Source: Dyella_B sp035508595 (GTDB lineage: Bacteria > Pseudomonadota > Gammaproteobacteria > Xanthomonadales > Rhodanobacteraceae). From it: DNA of 11,702 nucleotides. Within the stretch, counting starts at the first letter, position 1. The number at the start of each line of letters is the position of its first letter. The notes under the pieces are model-generated. The model saw only the letters and a list, made by a program, of their open reading frames with translations. It was not told the DNA's origin and searched no databases. Made by a program: the position numbers and the translations under genes. This document shows positions 1 to 6,970 of the stretch, in pieces. Location: assembly GCA_035508595.1 (NCBI GenBank), contig DATJMR010000320.1, forward strand, positions 1 through 11,702. The letters are read 5' to 3'.

Positions 1-1
1 T

Positions 2-1174
2 GCGCAAGCAGGAGCGGGTCGATTTGTGCCGATGACTGCGAACAACGACGATGTCAACGCGCTGCACGCCGAGCTCCAACTGCCGCAACGTGCCTCTGTG
101 ACCACGGGACAGAGCAGCGACGTGTGGGAAGATCGCGGTCCATGGTTGCTGTTGCCGCTGTTGCTGATTGTTGCGATGGCGTTTCGTCGCGGCTGGATCC
201 TGCTGTTGCCGTTGGTATTGTTGCCGCTGCTACCCACGACGGCTCAAGCCTCCGGCTGGCGCGACTGGTGGCAGCGTGCCGATCAACAGGCGGCCAGCGC
301 ATTGAAGCAGGGCGACGCGGCCAAAGCACAACAATTGGCACAGGACCCTGCCTGGCGTGGCGCCGCCGCGTATCGCGCCAAGGATTACGCGTCCGCAGTT
401 CAGGCGCTCGGTCAAGCCAAGGGTGTCGATGCGCCCTACAACCTCGGTAACGCACTGGCGAAGCTAGGCCGATATCCCGAGGCCATCAAAGCCTACGATC
501 GTGCATTGCAACTCGATCCGCACGACGAGGATGCGCGCGCCAATCGCAAGTTGGTCGAGGACGCGATGCGCAAGTCACCGCAGAACGCCTCGGCATCACA
601 GCAACAGCAAAAACCGGGCAGACAGGGTGGTCAGAACAATCAAAGCGGGCAGAACGGTCAATCGACCGGCGGCCAGCAAAACGGTGCAGAGCAAAGCGGC
701 CAGTCCGGCGGTCAGCAGAACGCCGGGAAAAACGAGCAGAACAACAATGACCCGCAGAGCAGTGGCCGCGACGAGAACGCTCAGAATGCGAAAGGAAACG
801 AGAACTCCCAACCGAACGCTTCTGCTACCGATCAGCAGGCACGCGATGCTCAACAAGGCCTGAAGCAAGAATCCACCCAGCAAGCCCCTGCACCTGCCTC
901 AAGCACCGAGCGAGCGCAGAGCGCGAAAGCGCAGCAAGCCTTGCAGTCGCAAATGGATCGCGCGCTGGCAGGTGAGCAGAAGAAAACGGACCCTACCTCG
1001 CCCCACGAGTTGGGCGCCGTCGAGAGCGATGATCCGTTGTCAAAGTTGCCCAACGACGCCCGCCGCGATCTTCAACGCGTACCTGACGATCCCGGGGCGT
1101 TGTTGCGGCGAAAATTTGAGCTTGAATACCGCGAGCGCATGGGCGCGCAACCGGTCGGAGGAGACCAGCCGTGA
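2..1174 (+). CDS. BatB/BatC-type VWA-TPR protein, 5'-truncated by window edge
   Basis: The reading frame is open to the first base of the window, so this is the C-terminal part of a longer protein; the GTG at 26 is not a real start. The first visible residues fit the end of a von Willebrand A domain. Two hydrophobic segments follow (about 137-184 and 194-250) around an FRRGW motif, typical of the end of BatB. Next come TPR-like helices, the clearest at about 431-532 (NLGNALAKLGRYPEAIKAYD). A long Gln/Asn/Gly/Ser-rich linker spans about 593-860. A conserved BatC-like tail (VPDDPGALLRRKFELEYRER, about 1078-1137) ends the protein. Bat proteins are membrane-anchored, with the TPR part probably periplasmic, and work with MoxR ATPases; they were first linked to oxygen tolerance in Bacteroides, and their molecular role is unsettled. 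The stop overlaps the batD start (GTGA), so the two are translationally coupled. The family call is firm; the fusion is inferred from the continuous frame. Confidence 0.88.
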   Translation, partial: AQAGAGRFVPMTANNDDVNALHAELQLPQRASVTTGQSSDVWEDRGPWLLLPLLLIVAMAFRRGWILLLPLVLLPLLPTTAQASGWRDWWQRADQQAASALKQGDAAKAQQLAQDPAWRGAAAYRAKDYASAVQALGQAKGVDAPYNLGNALAKLGRYPEAIKAYDRALQLDPHDEDARANRKLVEDAMRKSPQNASASQQQQKPGRQGGQNNQSGQNGQSTGGQQNGAEQSGQSGGQQNAGKNEQNNNDPQSSGRDENAQNAKGNENSQPNASATDQQARDAQQGLKQESTQQAPAPASSTERAQSAKAQQALQSQMDRALAGEQKKTDPTSPHELGAVESDDPLSKLPNDARRDLQRVPDDPGALLRRKFELEYRERMGAQPVGGDQP

Positions 1175-2889
1175 GTTATCGGTGGCTGTTATTGCTTTGC
1201 CTGCTGCTACCGTGGAGTGCGATGGCGGCCACGGCGAAGGCTTCGCTCGATCGCACCGATGTGCATCTGGGCGAAACGGTCACGCTCAACCTCACCATTG
1301 ATGGCGCCATGGGCGCGAGCACGCCCGACCTTAGTGCGATGGATAGCGATTTCCAGGTGCTTGGTACGTCGTCCAATAGCACCTTGAGCGTCGTCAACGG
1401 ACGGCAGAGCGCCCAGTTCGTCATCGGTATCGCCTTGCGCCCCAAGCACGTCGGCGATCTGCACATTCCCTCGCTGACGGTGGGTGGTAGTCAGACTCAG
1501 CCGCTTATCCTGCACGTCGGGCCGCCGGACACAACAGCGAACGCCAACGCTGACAAACAAGTCTTCGTCGATGTTTCGACCAGTTCGAACCGTGCTTATG
1601 TCGGGCAGCAATTGCTTTACACGGTGCGCCTGTTTTTCGACGTCAATCTCAATAGCGGAAGTTTGTCCGACCCGCATGCTGACGGCGTGGATCTGCGCAA
1701 GCTCGGCAACGATATCGATTATCAAACCGTACGCAATGGCCGGCGCTATCAAGTCATCGAGCGTCACTACGCATTGACGCCGCAACATGCCGGACCGGTG
1801 ACGATCCCGGCCATCGAATTTCAAGGCGAAGTCGCCGATTCCGGCAATCCTAACGATCCGGGCAATTTCTTCGGTCCGGGTGGGCTGTTCGGCAACAGCT
1901 CGCCGGTCACCGCGGATTCGCCGCCGCTCAGCATCGACGTACAGGCGCCGCCTGCCGACTGGGGCAATACCAACTGGCTGCCGGCGCGCTCGCTCACGCT
2001 CGAACTTCAAGGCATGCCGAGCGGCGACAAAGTCACCGCCGGGCAACCGCTCAACCTGCATATGATCGTGAAGGCACAGGGCTTGTCTGGCGATGCATTG
2101 CCAGAGCCAAGTCTCTCGGCGATCGATGGTGCCACGGTTTATCCCGACAAGGTCGTTACGAGCACGCACGACGACGGCGAGTGGTTGACGGGCGATCGCG
2201 AGCGCAATTTCGCGATCTTTCCCCAACGTGCCGGCACGCTCACCATTCCCGAGGTCACGCTCACCTGGTTCGACGTGCAAACGGGGCAGAAGCGTGTCGC
2301 TTCCATTCCTTCGCGGACTTTGACGGTATTGGCGGCGAGCGGTGCGCCGGCGGCATCGTCGTCCGCGATGCAGTCGATGCCAGCCTCTGGTGCAACAAGT
2401 GCCCTGGCCGCGCCCGCAAGCGTGGAGATGGCGAACTCGGCAAGATCGTCCACGCCTTGGCGCTGGATTGCGATCGCCAGTATCGGCTTGTGGTTGATCA
2501 GCATTGTCGTGTTTGGATGGCTATATGCGCGTCGATCCGGGCGTGCCGTTGTCGATGCGAAACCGGCCGAGTCGACGGGCGCTTTGCGACGTGCCTTTCT
2601 GGATGCCGCGCGCGGCGACGATCGTTCGACGCAAGCGCGTCGCCTGCTTGCGTGGGCGCGCTTGGAGCGGCCTGAACTGCGAAATCTCGGGCAAGTCGCC
2701 GACGCGTTGGCATCGAACGAACAACGCGCGGCGATCGATCTTCTGCAACGGCAACAATATGCAGACACCCCCGCTGGCGCGCGCATCGATCTGGCAACGC
2801 TATTCGCCAACGGGTTCGCGTGGCGAGGCGACGACACGTCCGAAACGGATGCGCCCTTGCCTCCGCTGTATCCGTTCAAGCTCGATTGA
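1171..2889 (+). CDS. batD: BatD family protein (oxygen tolerance protein)
   Basis: This 572-residue protein matches the BatD family. It has a signal peptide (about residues 1-20, MSYRWLLLLCLLLPWSAMA), a long periplasmic part of repeated beta-sandwich-like domains, one membrane helix (about 430-452, after TPWRW) and a cytoplasmic tail of about 120 residues ending in LPPLYPFKLD. Family hallmarks include a VNGRQS...IALRPKHVGDLHIPSLTV block near residues 75-104 and a later NTNWLPARSLTLEL block near 267. It starts at GTG 1171, inside the stop of the upstream gene (GTGA), with a good ribosome-binding site (GGAGGAG) at about 1157-1163. It is probably the last gene of a moxR-DUF58-batA-batB/C-batD operon, most of which lies outside the window. 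BatD is thought to sit in the same membrane complex as BatA/B; no enzymatic activity is known. Its last 14 bases overlap the convergent macro-domain gene. Confidence 0.92.
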   Translation: MSYRWLLLLCLLLPWSAMAATAKASLDRTDVHLGETVTLNLTIDGAMGASTPDLSAMDSDFQVLGTSSNSTLSVVNGRQSAQFVIGIALRPKHVGDLHIPSLTVGGSQTQPLILHVGPPDTTANANADKQVFVDVSTSSNRAYVGQQLLYTVRLFFDVNLNSGSLSDPHADGVDLRKLGNDIDYQTVRNGRRYQVIERHYALTPQHAGPVTIPAIEFQGEVADSGNPNDPGNFFGPGGLFGNSSPVTADSPPLSIDVQAPPADWGNTNWLPARSLTLELQGMPSGDKVTAGQPLNLHMIVKAQGLSGDALPEPSLSAIDGATVYPDKVVTSTHDDGEWLTGDRERNFAIFPQRAGTLTIPEVTLTWFDVQTGQKRVASIPSRTLTVLAASGAPAASSSAMQSMPASGATSALAAPASVEMANSARSSTPWRWIAIASIGLWLISIVVFGWLYARRSGRAVVDAKPAESTGALRRAFLDAARGDDRSTQARRLLAWARLERPELRNLGQVADALASNEQRAAIDLLQRQQYADTPAGARIDLATLFANGFAWRGDDTSETDAPLPPLYPFKLD

Positions 2890-3397
2890 GCGCATGCTTC
2901 CAGATCGAAGCCATTCGCTCGTCGTAGCAGCAAAGCTGTACGTCCATGGCGGCATGGTCGAAAAACGCCTCGCGCAGCGTAGCGATCGCCACGCCGGCAG
3001 CCTGATCGGGTGGATACCCGTACACGCCGCAGCTGATGGCGGGAAAACCGATGCTTTGCACGTCGTGTTCCAGCGCCAGCGCGATGCACGACCGATAACA
3101 CCGCGCGAGCAGATCGGGCTCCCCATGCTGGCCGCCGTGCCATACCGGCCCGACCGTATGGATGACATACCGGGCCGCCAGGGCGTAGCCCGGTGTGATG
3201 CGCGCGTGGCCGGTCGGGCAGCGCACGCCGGGGGTGACCTCCGGGATGGCGCGGCAGGCCGCCAGCAGCGCCGGCCCGGCCGCGCGGTGAATGGCCCCAT
3301 CCACGCCGCCGCCGCCCAGCAGTCCGGGGTTGGCCGCGTTCACAATGGCATCCAGGGCCAGGCGGGTGAGGTCGGCGGTGACCACGCTAAGGGACAT
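2876..3397 (-). CDS. ymdB: Macro-domain O-acetyl-ADP-ribose deacetylase (YmdB-like)
   Basis: The 173-residue protein is a stand-alone macro domain close in length and sequence to E. coli YmdB (177 aa). Recognisable blocks are VVTADLT (residues 5-11; D9 corresponds to the adenine-contacting Asp), AIVNAANPGLLGGGGVDGAI (17-36, with N23 and D33 matching the catalytic Asn/Asp of YmdB), HTVGPVWHGG (80-89) and FPAISCGVYGYP (118-129, the phosphate-binding loop). Such enzymes hydrolyse O-acetyl-ADP-ribose, and many also remove mono-ADP-ribose from proteins, in the cytoplasm; E. coli YmdB also modulates RNase III. The catalytic residues are intact, so I expect activity. No clear Shine-Dalgarno lies before the ATG at 3397. 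Its end overlaps batD by 14 bases in convergent orientation, and its start is 51 bases from the divergent MarR gene. The symbol is assigned by similarity; the natural substrate is unknown. Confidence 0.93.
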   Translation of the reverse strand: MSLSVVTADLTRLALDAIVNAANPGLLGGGGVDGAIHRAAGPALLAACRAIPEVTPGVRCPTGHARITPGYALAARYVIHTVGPVWHGGQHGEPDLLARCYRSCIALALEHDVQSIGFPAISCGVYGYPPDQAAGVAIATLREAFFDHAAMDVQLCCYDERMASIWKHALNRA

Positions 3398-3448
3398 ATT
3401 TCGGCTTATGCTTGTCGAATGTGATACGTGCTACCGGGCGCTTGCATC

Positions 3449-3928
3449 ATGCCAAAGACGGAAGACATTTCCTTCGGTTACCTGCTGAACGACATCACGC
3501 TGTTGTTCCGCAAGCATTTTGACCGACGTGCGGTGAAATTCGGGCTCACGCGCGCGCAGTGGCGCGCGACGAAAATGCTCTATCACCGCGAAGGGCTGCG
3601 GCAGACGGAGCTGGCCGAATTCCTCGAAATGGAGCCCATCGCCGTGGGGCGAGTCATCGACCGCCTGCAGGCGGCCGGGTTCGTGGAGCGCCGGCCCGAT
3701 CCCAAAGACCGGCGCGCATGGCGGCTCTATACCACCGCGCAAGCGAGCGAAGTGGTCGACGACATGGAGCGTATCGCGCGCGATCTACGCCGCGAATGCA
3801 CCGCGGGCATCACTTACGAAGAACTGACGCATGCACTGGAAATCATGTCCCGCCTGAAAGAAAACCTGCAGGCGCTCGATACCAGCGACGCTCCGCCGGA
3901 GCGCAGCGAAGACGATTCGGCCGAGTAA
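3449..3928 (+). CDS. MarR-family transcriptional regulator
   Basis: This is a 159-residue winged-helix protein of MarR type. Residues about 33-47 (LTRAQWRATKMLYHR) form the first DNA-binding-domain helices. Residues 51-76 (RQTELAEFLE, then MEPIAVGRVIDRLQAAG) are the helix-turn-helix with its recognition helix. Residues 77-97 (FVERRPDPKDRRAWRLYTT) form the wing with the conserved D-x-R-x(3)-L pattern. The terminal helices make the dimer interface. I chose ATG 3449; the frame extends to a GTG at 3428, but that adds seven residues unlike the family, and neither start has a strong Shine-Dalgarno. MarR dimers usually bind palindromes in their own promoter and lose DNA on binding small phenolic or oxidant ligands. 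The 51-bp gap shared with the divergent macro-domain gene is the obvious place for autoregulation, but I see no clean palindrome there. The ligand and targets are unknown. Confidence 0.92.
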   Translation: MPKTEDISFGYLLNDITLLFRKHFDRRAVKFGLTRAQWRATKMLYHREGLRQTELAEFLEMEPIAVGRVIDRLQAAGFVERRPDPKDRRAWRLYTTAQASEVVDDMERIARDLRRECTAGITYEELTHALEIMSRLKENLQALDTSDAPPERSEDDSAE

Positions 3929-3931
3929 AAA

Positions 3932-3959
3932 AGAAAGGCGGCCCAATGGCCGCCTTTCT
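3932..3959. terminator. Bidirectional intrinsic terminator between MarR and M28 genes
   Basis: A perfect 12-bp inverted repeat (AGAAAGGCGGCC at 3932-3943, GGCCGCCTTTCT at 3948-3959) encloses a 4-base loop (CAAT). On the minus strand it is followed by six T residues (complement of 3926-3931), giving a classic terminator 25 bases after the peptidase stop. On the plus strand the T-rich end lies inside the stem (TTTCT), so it should also end the MarR transcript, probably less efficiently. Confidence 0.88.
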
Positions 3960-3984
3960 CGCTTTGAAGCGAGCTTAAGATCGA

Positions 3985-5430
3985 TCAATCTTCGGCGTTG
4001 TCATGCGCAAACGCACCCGGTGCCGAACCGAAATCGCCGTCCGCTTGCGCGGCCATATAGGAAAACACGGCGTACACCGCCACGTTTTGCGCCAGTTGCT
4101 TCGGATCGATCTTGTCCAACGTATCGTTGGGTGTGTGGTGCCAATCGAAGTAGTACGTACCGTCCTGGGTCAGCGTGAGCGCCGCCATGCCCTTGCCATG
4201 CATCTGCGACAGGTCCGAACCGCCGCCGCCCGGACGCTTGGCGTCGTAGCTCACGCCGATGGGCGCCAGTACCTTGGCGATCTGTTCAATCGCACCGCGT
4301 GCTTCGGGTTTCACGCTGGCGCTCATGCGCCATACCGGGCCGGAGCCGAAATCCGATTCGGTGCCGAGCTGAAATTTGCCGACTTCCGATGCGTGCTTGT
4401 CCGCGTAAGCACGTCCGCCCCACAAGCCCATTTCCTCGTTGGCGAACGCAATCACGCGAATGGTGCGATCCGGGCGCTGCGGCAGGTCGTGGATCAACTT
4501 GGCCGCGCCGGCGGCAATCGCCACGCCCGCGCCGTCGTCGATGGCGCCGGTGCCCAGGTCCCAGGAATCCAGATGTCCGCCGATGGCGATCACCTGGTCG
4601 GGGTATTTGCTGCCGGTGATTTCGCCGATGACGTTTGCGCCGGTGTACTGGCCTTCGATGCCGCAATCCAGGTCGAGTTTGACGGTGACCGGTTGGCCGT
4701 GAGCCAGCACGCGTTCAAGCTGATCGGCATCCGGGTTGGTCAACGCGGCAGCCGGAATCGCCTTGGCCGGATCGGTAAAGCCTGTTACGCCGGTATGCGG
4801 CGAGCGGATGTCGGCATCCGTGCCCGCCGAGCGCAACAGATAACCGGCGGCGCCTTTCGCTTGCGCAATCACCGGGCCTTCCACGCGGATCGGCGAGCCG
4901 ATACGGCCATAGTCCAGCCCATCTTTATGGCGCTGCATGCGTTCGCCGATATAGACGATCTTGCCTTTCACGCTGGCCGGATCGGCGGCCTTTAAGGCAT
5001 CCAGGCTCGCAAATTGCACCACTTGCGCGGTGAGGCCGCCTTTGGGCGTCGCGGGCGAATAACCCAGCGCCGTCAGCGTCAGTGGTTGGGGAAACGGTGC
5101 AACGATGGCGCCGTGCTCGCTGCGACGTACCCACAGCGGATAGGTCACTTGTTCGGTGTAGACCTTGTCGAAACCCAGTGCCTTGAATTTGGCCACCATC
5201 CAATCGCGGCCGCGTTGATCATTCACGCCGCCGGCAAGGCGGGCGCCCACCTCGGTGGTAAGGCCTTCCACCAACTTATACGCGGTGTCGTCGTGCATGG
5301 CCTTGTCGCGCAAATGTTCTGCGGTTTGCACGGCGGATGCGGGAATCGTGGTGGGCGCATCCTTGGCGCTGACAAGTCCAGTAGCCAGCATCAGGCTGGC
5401 GGCGAGCAGGGTGAGTGAGGGGCGGGACAT
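3985..5430 (-). CDS. Secreted M28-family zinc metallopeptidase (carboxypeptidase Q-like)
   Basis: The 481-residue protein has a signal peptide (about residues 1-22, cleaved near LVSA-KDAP), so it is periplasmic or secreted. The two-zinc M28 site is complete: H286 and D288 in GGHLDSWDLG, D298/D299 in AIDDGAG, E332/E333 in ANEEMG (general base plus zinc ligand), D360 in TESDFG and H431/H432 in WHHTPNDT. The stretch from about 130 to 260, between the N-terminal part and the catalytic core, fits an inserted PA (protease-associated) domain. This layout and the HHTPNDT ending resemble plasma glutamate carboxypeptidase/carboxypeptidase Q, which cleaves dipeptides or single residues from peptides; the exact specificity cannot be read from sequence. 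ATG 5430 is preceded by AGGAG at 5437-5441 with 7-base spacing. An 11-bp hairpin (5445-5471) sits just upstream of that site. It could share a transcript with mscL or have its own promoter. Confidence 0.93.
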   Translation of the reverse strand: MSRPSLTLLAASLMLATGLVSAKDAPTTIPASAVQTAEHLRDKAMHDDTAYKLVEGLTTEVGARLAGGVNDQRGRDWMVAKFKALGFDKVYTEQVTYPLWVRRSEHGAIVAPFPQPLTLTALGYSPATPKGGLTAQVVQFASLDALKAADPASVKGKIVYIGERMQRHKDGLDYGRIGSPIRVEGPVIAQAKGAAGYLLRSAGTDADIRSPHTGVTGFTDPAKAIPAAALTNPDADQLERVLAHGQPVTVKLDLDCGIEGQYTGANVIGEITGSKYPDQVIAIGGHLDSWDLGTGAIDDGAGVAIAAGAAKLIHDLPQRPDRTIRVIAFANEEMGLWGGRAYADKHASEVGKFQLGTESDFGSGPVWRMSASVKPEARGAIEQIAKVLAPIGVSYDAKRPGGGGSDLSQMHGKGMAALTLTQDGTYYFDWHHTPNDTLDKIDPKQLAQNVAVYAVFSYMAAQADGDFGSAPGAFAHDNAED

Positions 5431-5444
5431 GGACGGCTCCTGGT

Positions 5445-5471
5445 GACGAGCCCCAAATTATGGGGCTCGTC
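5445..5471 (-). promoter_or_regulatory. Stem-loop just upstream of peptidase ribosome-binding site
   Basis: This is a perfect 11-bp inverted repeat (GACGAGCCCCA / TGGGGCTCGTC) with a 5-base loop (AATTA), 47 bases past the mscL stop and ending 3 bases before the AGGAG of the peptidase gene. It has no T-run on either strand, so it is not a standard intrinsic terminator. It may mark the mscL mRNA 3' end, attenuate read-through, or influence peptidase translation. The repeat is seen directly; the role is inference. Confidence 0.6.
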
Positions 5472-5518
5472 GCAATGAGTGCTTAGGCCAGAAGTCATGC
5501 AAGCCGCGCGGATGTGCG

Positions 5519-5920
5519 TTACGGCTTGGTTTTAAGCAGGTCGCGGATTTCCGTAAGCAGGGCGACTTCCGGCGGCGTTGCGGCGGCGGCTTTGGTGTAG
5601 AACTTATTGACGACCTTCACCAGGATGAAGATGGCGAACGCCAGGATGATGAAGGCGATGATGCTGTTGATGAAGCTGCCATAAGCAATCGCCACCTCGG
5701 GAATCTTGTGTGCGGGGTTGCTGTTATCGGCGGCCCGGATCACCAGCTTCATGTCCGAGAAATCGATGCCGCCGGTGAGCCAGCCGATGGGAGGCATGAT
5801 GATGTCGCTAACCAGCGATGTGACGATTTTTCCGAACGCAGCGCCGATGACGATACCGACCGCCATATCGACCACGTTGCCGCGCATGGCAAATTCTTTG
5901 AATTCCTTCAGCATGCTCAT
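5519..5920 (-). CDS. mscL: Large-conductance mechanosensitive channel MscL
   Basis: The 133-residue protein closely follows the MscL family (E. coli 136 aa). It has the N-terminal amphipathic helix (residues 1-14, MSMLKEFKEFAMRG), pore helix TM1 (about 15-44, VVDMAVGIVIGAAFGKIVTS), a short periplasmic loop (about 50-75), TM2 (about 77-105, including FINSIIAFIILAFAIFILVK) and the C-terminal cytoplasmic bundle helix (LLTEIRDLLK, 121-130). As a homopentamer in the inner membrane it opens under membrane tension and releases solutes on osmotic downshock. The start at 5920 has GGGAG 7 bases upstream; the Met two codons later is too far from that site. It lies 77 bases downstream of the FAH-family gene on the same strand, with a possible promoter in the gap. 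Nothing is missing or odd. Confidence 0.97.
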   Translation of the reverse strand: MSMLKEFKEFAMRGNVVDMAVGIVIGAAFGKIVTSLVSDIIMPPIGWLTGGIDFSDMKLVIRAADNSNPAHKIPEVAIAYGSFINSIIAFIILAFAIFILVKVVNKFYTKAAAATPPEVALLTEIRDLLKTKP

Positions 5921-5958
5921 GAATCGTCTCCCGAGTTATGCGCCGGATGGCGTAATGG

Positions 5959-5986
5959 ACTTTACCGTATGCATCGAATGAGGCAA
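5959..5986 (-). promoter_or_regulatory. Candidate sigma-70 promoter for mscL
   Basis: On the minus strand TTGCCT (complement of 5981-5986) and TAAAGT (complement of 5959-5964) are separated by 16 bases and lie about 40 bases before the mscL start, in the 77-base gap after the upstream gene. Both boxes match the consensus only partly, so this is a weak prediction. Confidence 0.3.
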
Positions 5987-5997
5987 CGCATCGTGCT

Positions 5998-6684
5998 TTA
6001 CACGATTCGCCCGTCCAGTACCGCGATATTTTCCAGCTCCGCATGGAAGCGATCGCCGCGCTGCAAAGCGGCCACGCCCGCCGGCGTGCCTGTAAAAATA
6101 AGATCGCCAGGTTTCAATTCGAACAGCTTCGACAGTGCGACGATGATGTCCGTCACGCCATGCACCATGTCCTTGAGTTGCCCTTGCTGACGCAGACTGT
6201 CGTTCACATACAGGCTGATGCGCGTATCGGCGTGGGGAGCGGCGTCGTTCGCCGGACACAATGCGGAAACCGGTGCGGAATGGTCGAAGGCCTTGGCGAC
6301 ATCCCATGGATGGCCCTTCGCCTTGGCCGTGGCTTGAAGATCGCGCCGTGTGAGATCCAGTCCAACGCCATAACCGAAGATCGCCTCGGCAGCCTGTGCC
6401 GCATTCAGATCGCGGCCGCCCGCTTTTAGCGCTACCACCATTTCCACTTCGTGATGCAGGTCGGTCGTGGCTTGCGGATAAGGGACATCCGCACCGTCCG
6501 TAACCACCGCATCCGCGGGTTTACAGAAAAACATCGGCGCGGAGGCGTCTACAGCGGCCCCCATTTCGCGCGCGTGCTCGGCGTAATTGCGGCCGATGCA
6601 GAACACTCGGCGGATGGGAAAACGTTCCTCGCGACCTATGACGGCGAGGGAGGGAATGGCAGGAGGATCGATGAGATAGCGCAT
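5998..6684 (-). CDS. Fumarylacetoacetate hydrolase (FAH)-family protein, FAHD1-like
   Basis: Numbered from the chosen start, this 228-residue protein is a single FAH catalytic domain. Visible blocks are VFCIGRNYAEHA (about 28-39), MFFCKPADAVV (51-61), the metal-binding HHEVEMVVAL (77-86, with E79 and E81), GLDLTRRDLQ (108-117, with D110 as third Mg/Mn ligand), KGHPWDVAKAFD (123-134) and the closing PGDLIFTGTPAGVAALQRGD. Small FAH proteins of this type act as acylpyruvate hydrolases or oxaloacetate decarboxylases, or in aromatic-ring catabolism; the motifs do not choose between them, and no aromatic pathway genes are adjacent. I chose ATG 6684 because homologues begin near MRYLIDPP. An in-frame ATG at 6711 would add nine residues; neither has an ideal Shine-Dalgarno. 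The gene is divergent from the exporter operon and precedes mscL on the same strand. It is likely cytoplasmic. Confidence 0.9.
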   Translation of the reverse strand: MRYLIDPPAIPSLAVIGREERFPIRRVFCIGRNYAEHAREMGAAVDASAPMFFCKPADAVVTDGADVPYPQATTDLHHEVEMVVALKAGGRDLNAAQAAEAIFGYGVGLDLTRRDLQATAKAKGHPWDVAKAFDHSAPVSALCPANDAAPHADTRISLYVNDSLRQQGQLKDMVHGVTDIIVALSKLFELKPGDLIFTGTPAGVAALQRGDRFHAELENIAVLDGRIV

Positions 6685-6970
6685 GGCGAAAAGGTTAGCA
6701 GCTCCATGCACCTATGGGGCAAGAAAGCAGCCATGGCAGGTATTGCGTGTTGTCAGCAATCTGCCGCTTCGGTCGTGCAAAGTCGGCGGTGCGCAAGCGA
6801 AAAAAGAGAACCTGCGCGCCGCTGCGCCAGCGACGGATATGTCGATTTCTCATCGTTTCGAGCGTCATAAGACATGACAGCTGTCATCGGCAAGGGTTGA
6901 TGGGCGCACATGGCGATCCTTAGCCAGGGCCGTTATCGTGTTCGAGTCGGGGACAACGAGGCGTATCAGC
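6685..6970. other. Divergent intergenic region between FAH-family gene and exporter operon
   Basis: These 286 bases separate two divergent genes and must hold both promoters. I find no credible protein: the short frames here lack family resemblance and ribosome-binding sites. Two structures stand out: an imperfect hairpin at 6735-6765 (GGCAG/CTGCC and ATTGC/GCAAT, with a 2-base bulge and 9-base loop) and a perfect 14-bp palindrome at 6874-6887. No promoter with two good boxes is visible for either gene. Confidence 0.6.
6874..6887. promoter_or_regulatory. 14-bp perfect palindrome, candidate operator of exporter operon
   Basis: ATGACAGCTGTCAT reads identically on both strands and lies about 85-95 bases before the adaptor gene start. 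Its left half, ATGACA, matches five of six bases of a -35 box, though no good -10 follows at 16-18 bases. A dimeric repressor bound here could block the promoter. Which regulator binds is unknown; no regulator gene is adjacent in the operon. Confidence 0.5.

Noticed and set aside
1207..2280. Long minus-strand open frame (357 codons) opposite batD
   Set aside because: Typical antisense shadow of a GC-rich gene: Arg-rich low-information translation, no family resemblance and no ribosome-binding site, while batD on the other strand is clearly real.
2139..3143. Long minus-strand open frame (334 codons) across batD and the macro-domain gene
   Set aside because: It overlaps two recognised genes in other frames, is rich in Arg/Ala/Ser, and has no recognisable domain.
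3428..3448. GTG at 3428 as the MarR start
   Set aside because: It would add seven residues not typical of the family, without a ribosome-binding site; ATG 3449 gives a normal N-terminus.
4003..4995. Plus-strand open frame (330 codons) opposite the M28 peptidase
   Set aside because: The peptidase frame has a full set of zinc ligands and a signal peptide; the opposite frame shows no motif.
5501..5527. Hairpin AAGCCG/CGGCTT overlapping the mscL stop as an intrinsic terminator
   Set aside because: Only 6 bp with a long 15-base loop and no T-run; too weak to claim.
5941..5953. REP-like short inverted repeat (CGCC/GGCG) before mscL
   Set aside because: Very short stem and a single copy in the window; expected by chance at this GC content.
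6683..6877. Small plus-strand frames (64-69 codons) in the divergent intergenic region
   Set aside because: No Shine-Dalgarno, no hydrophobic or family pattern, and mutually overlapping frames of equal quality; most likely promoter DNA.
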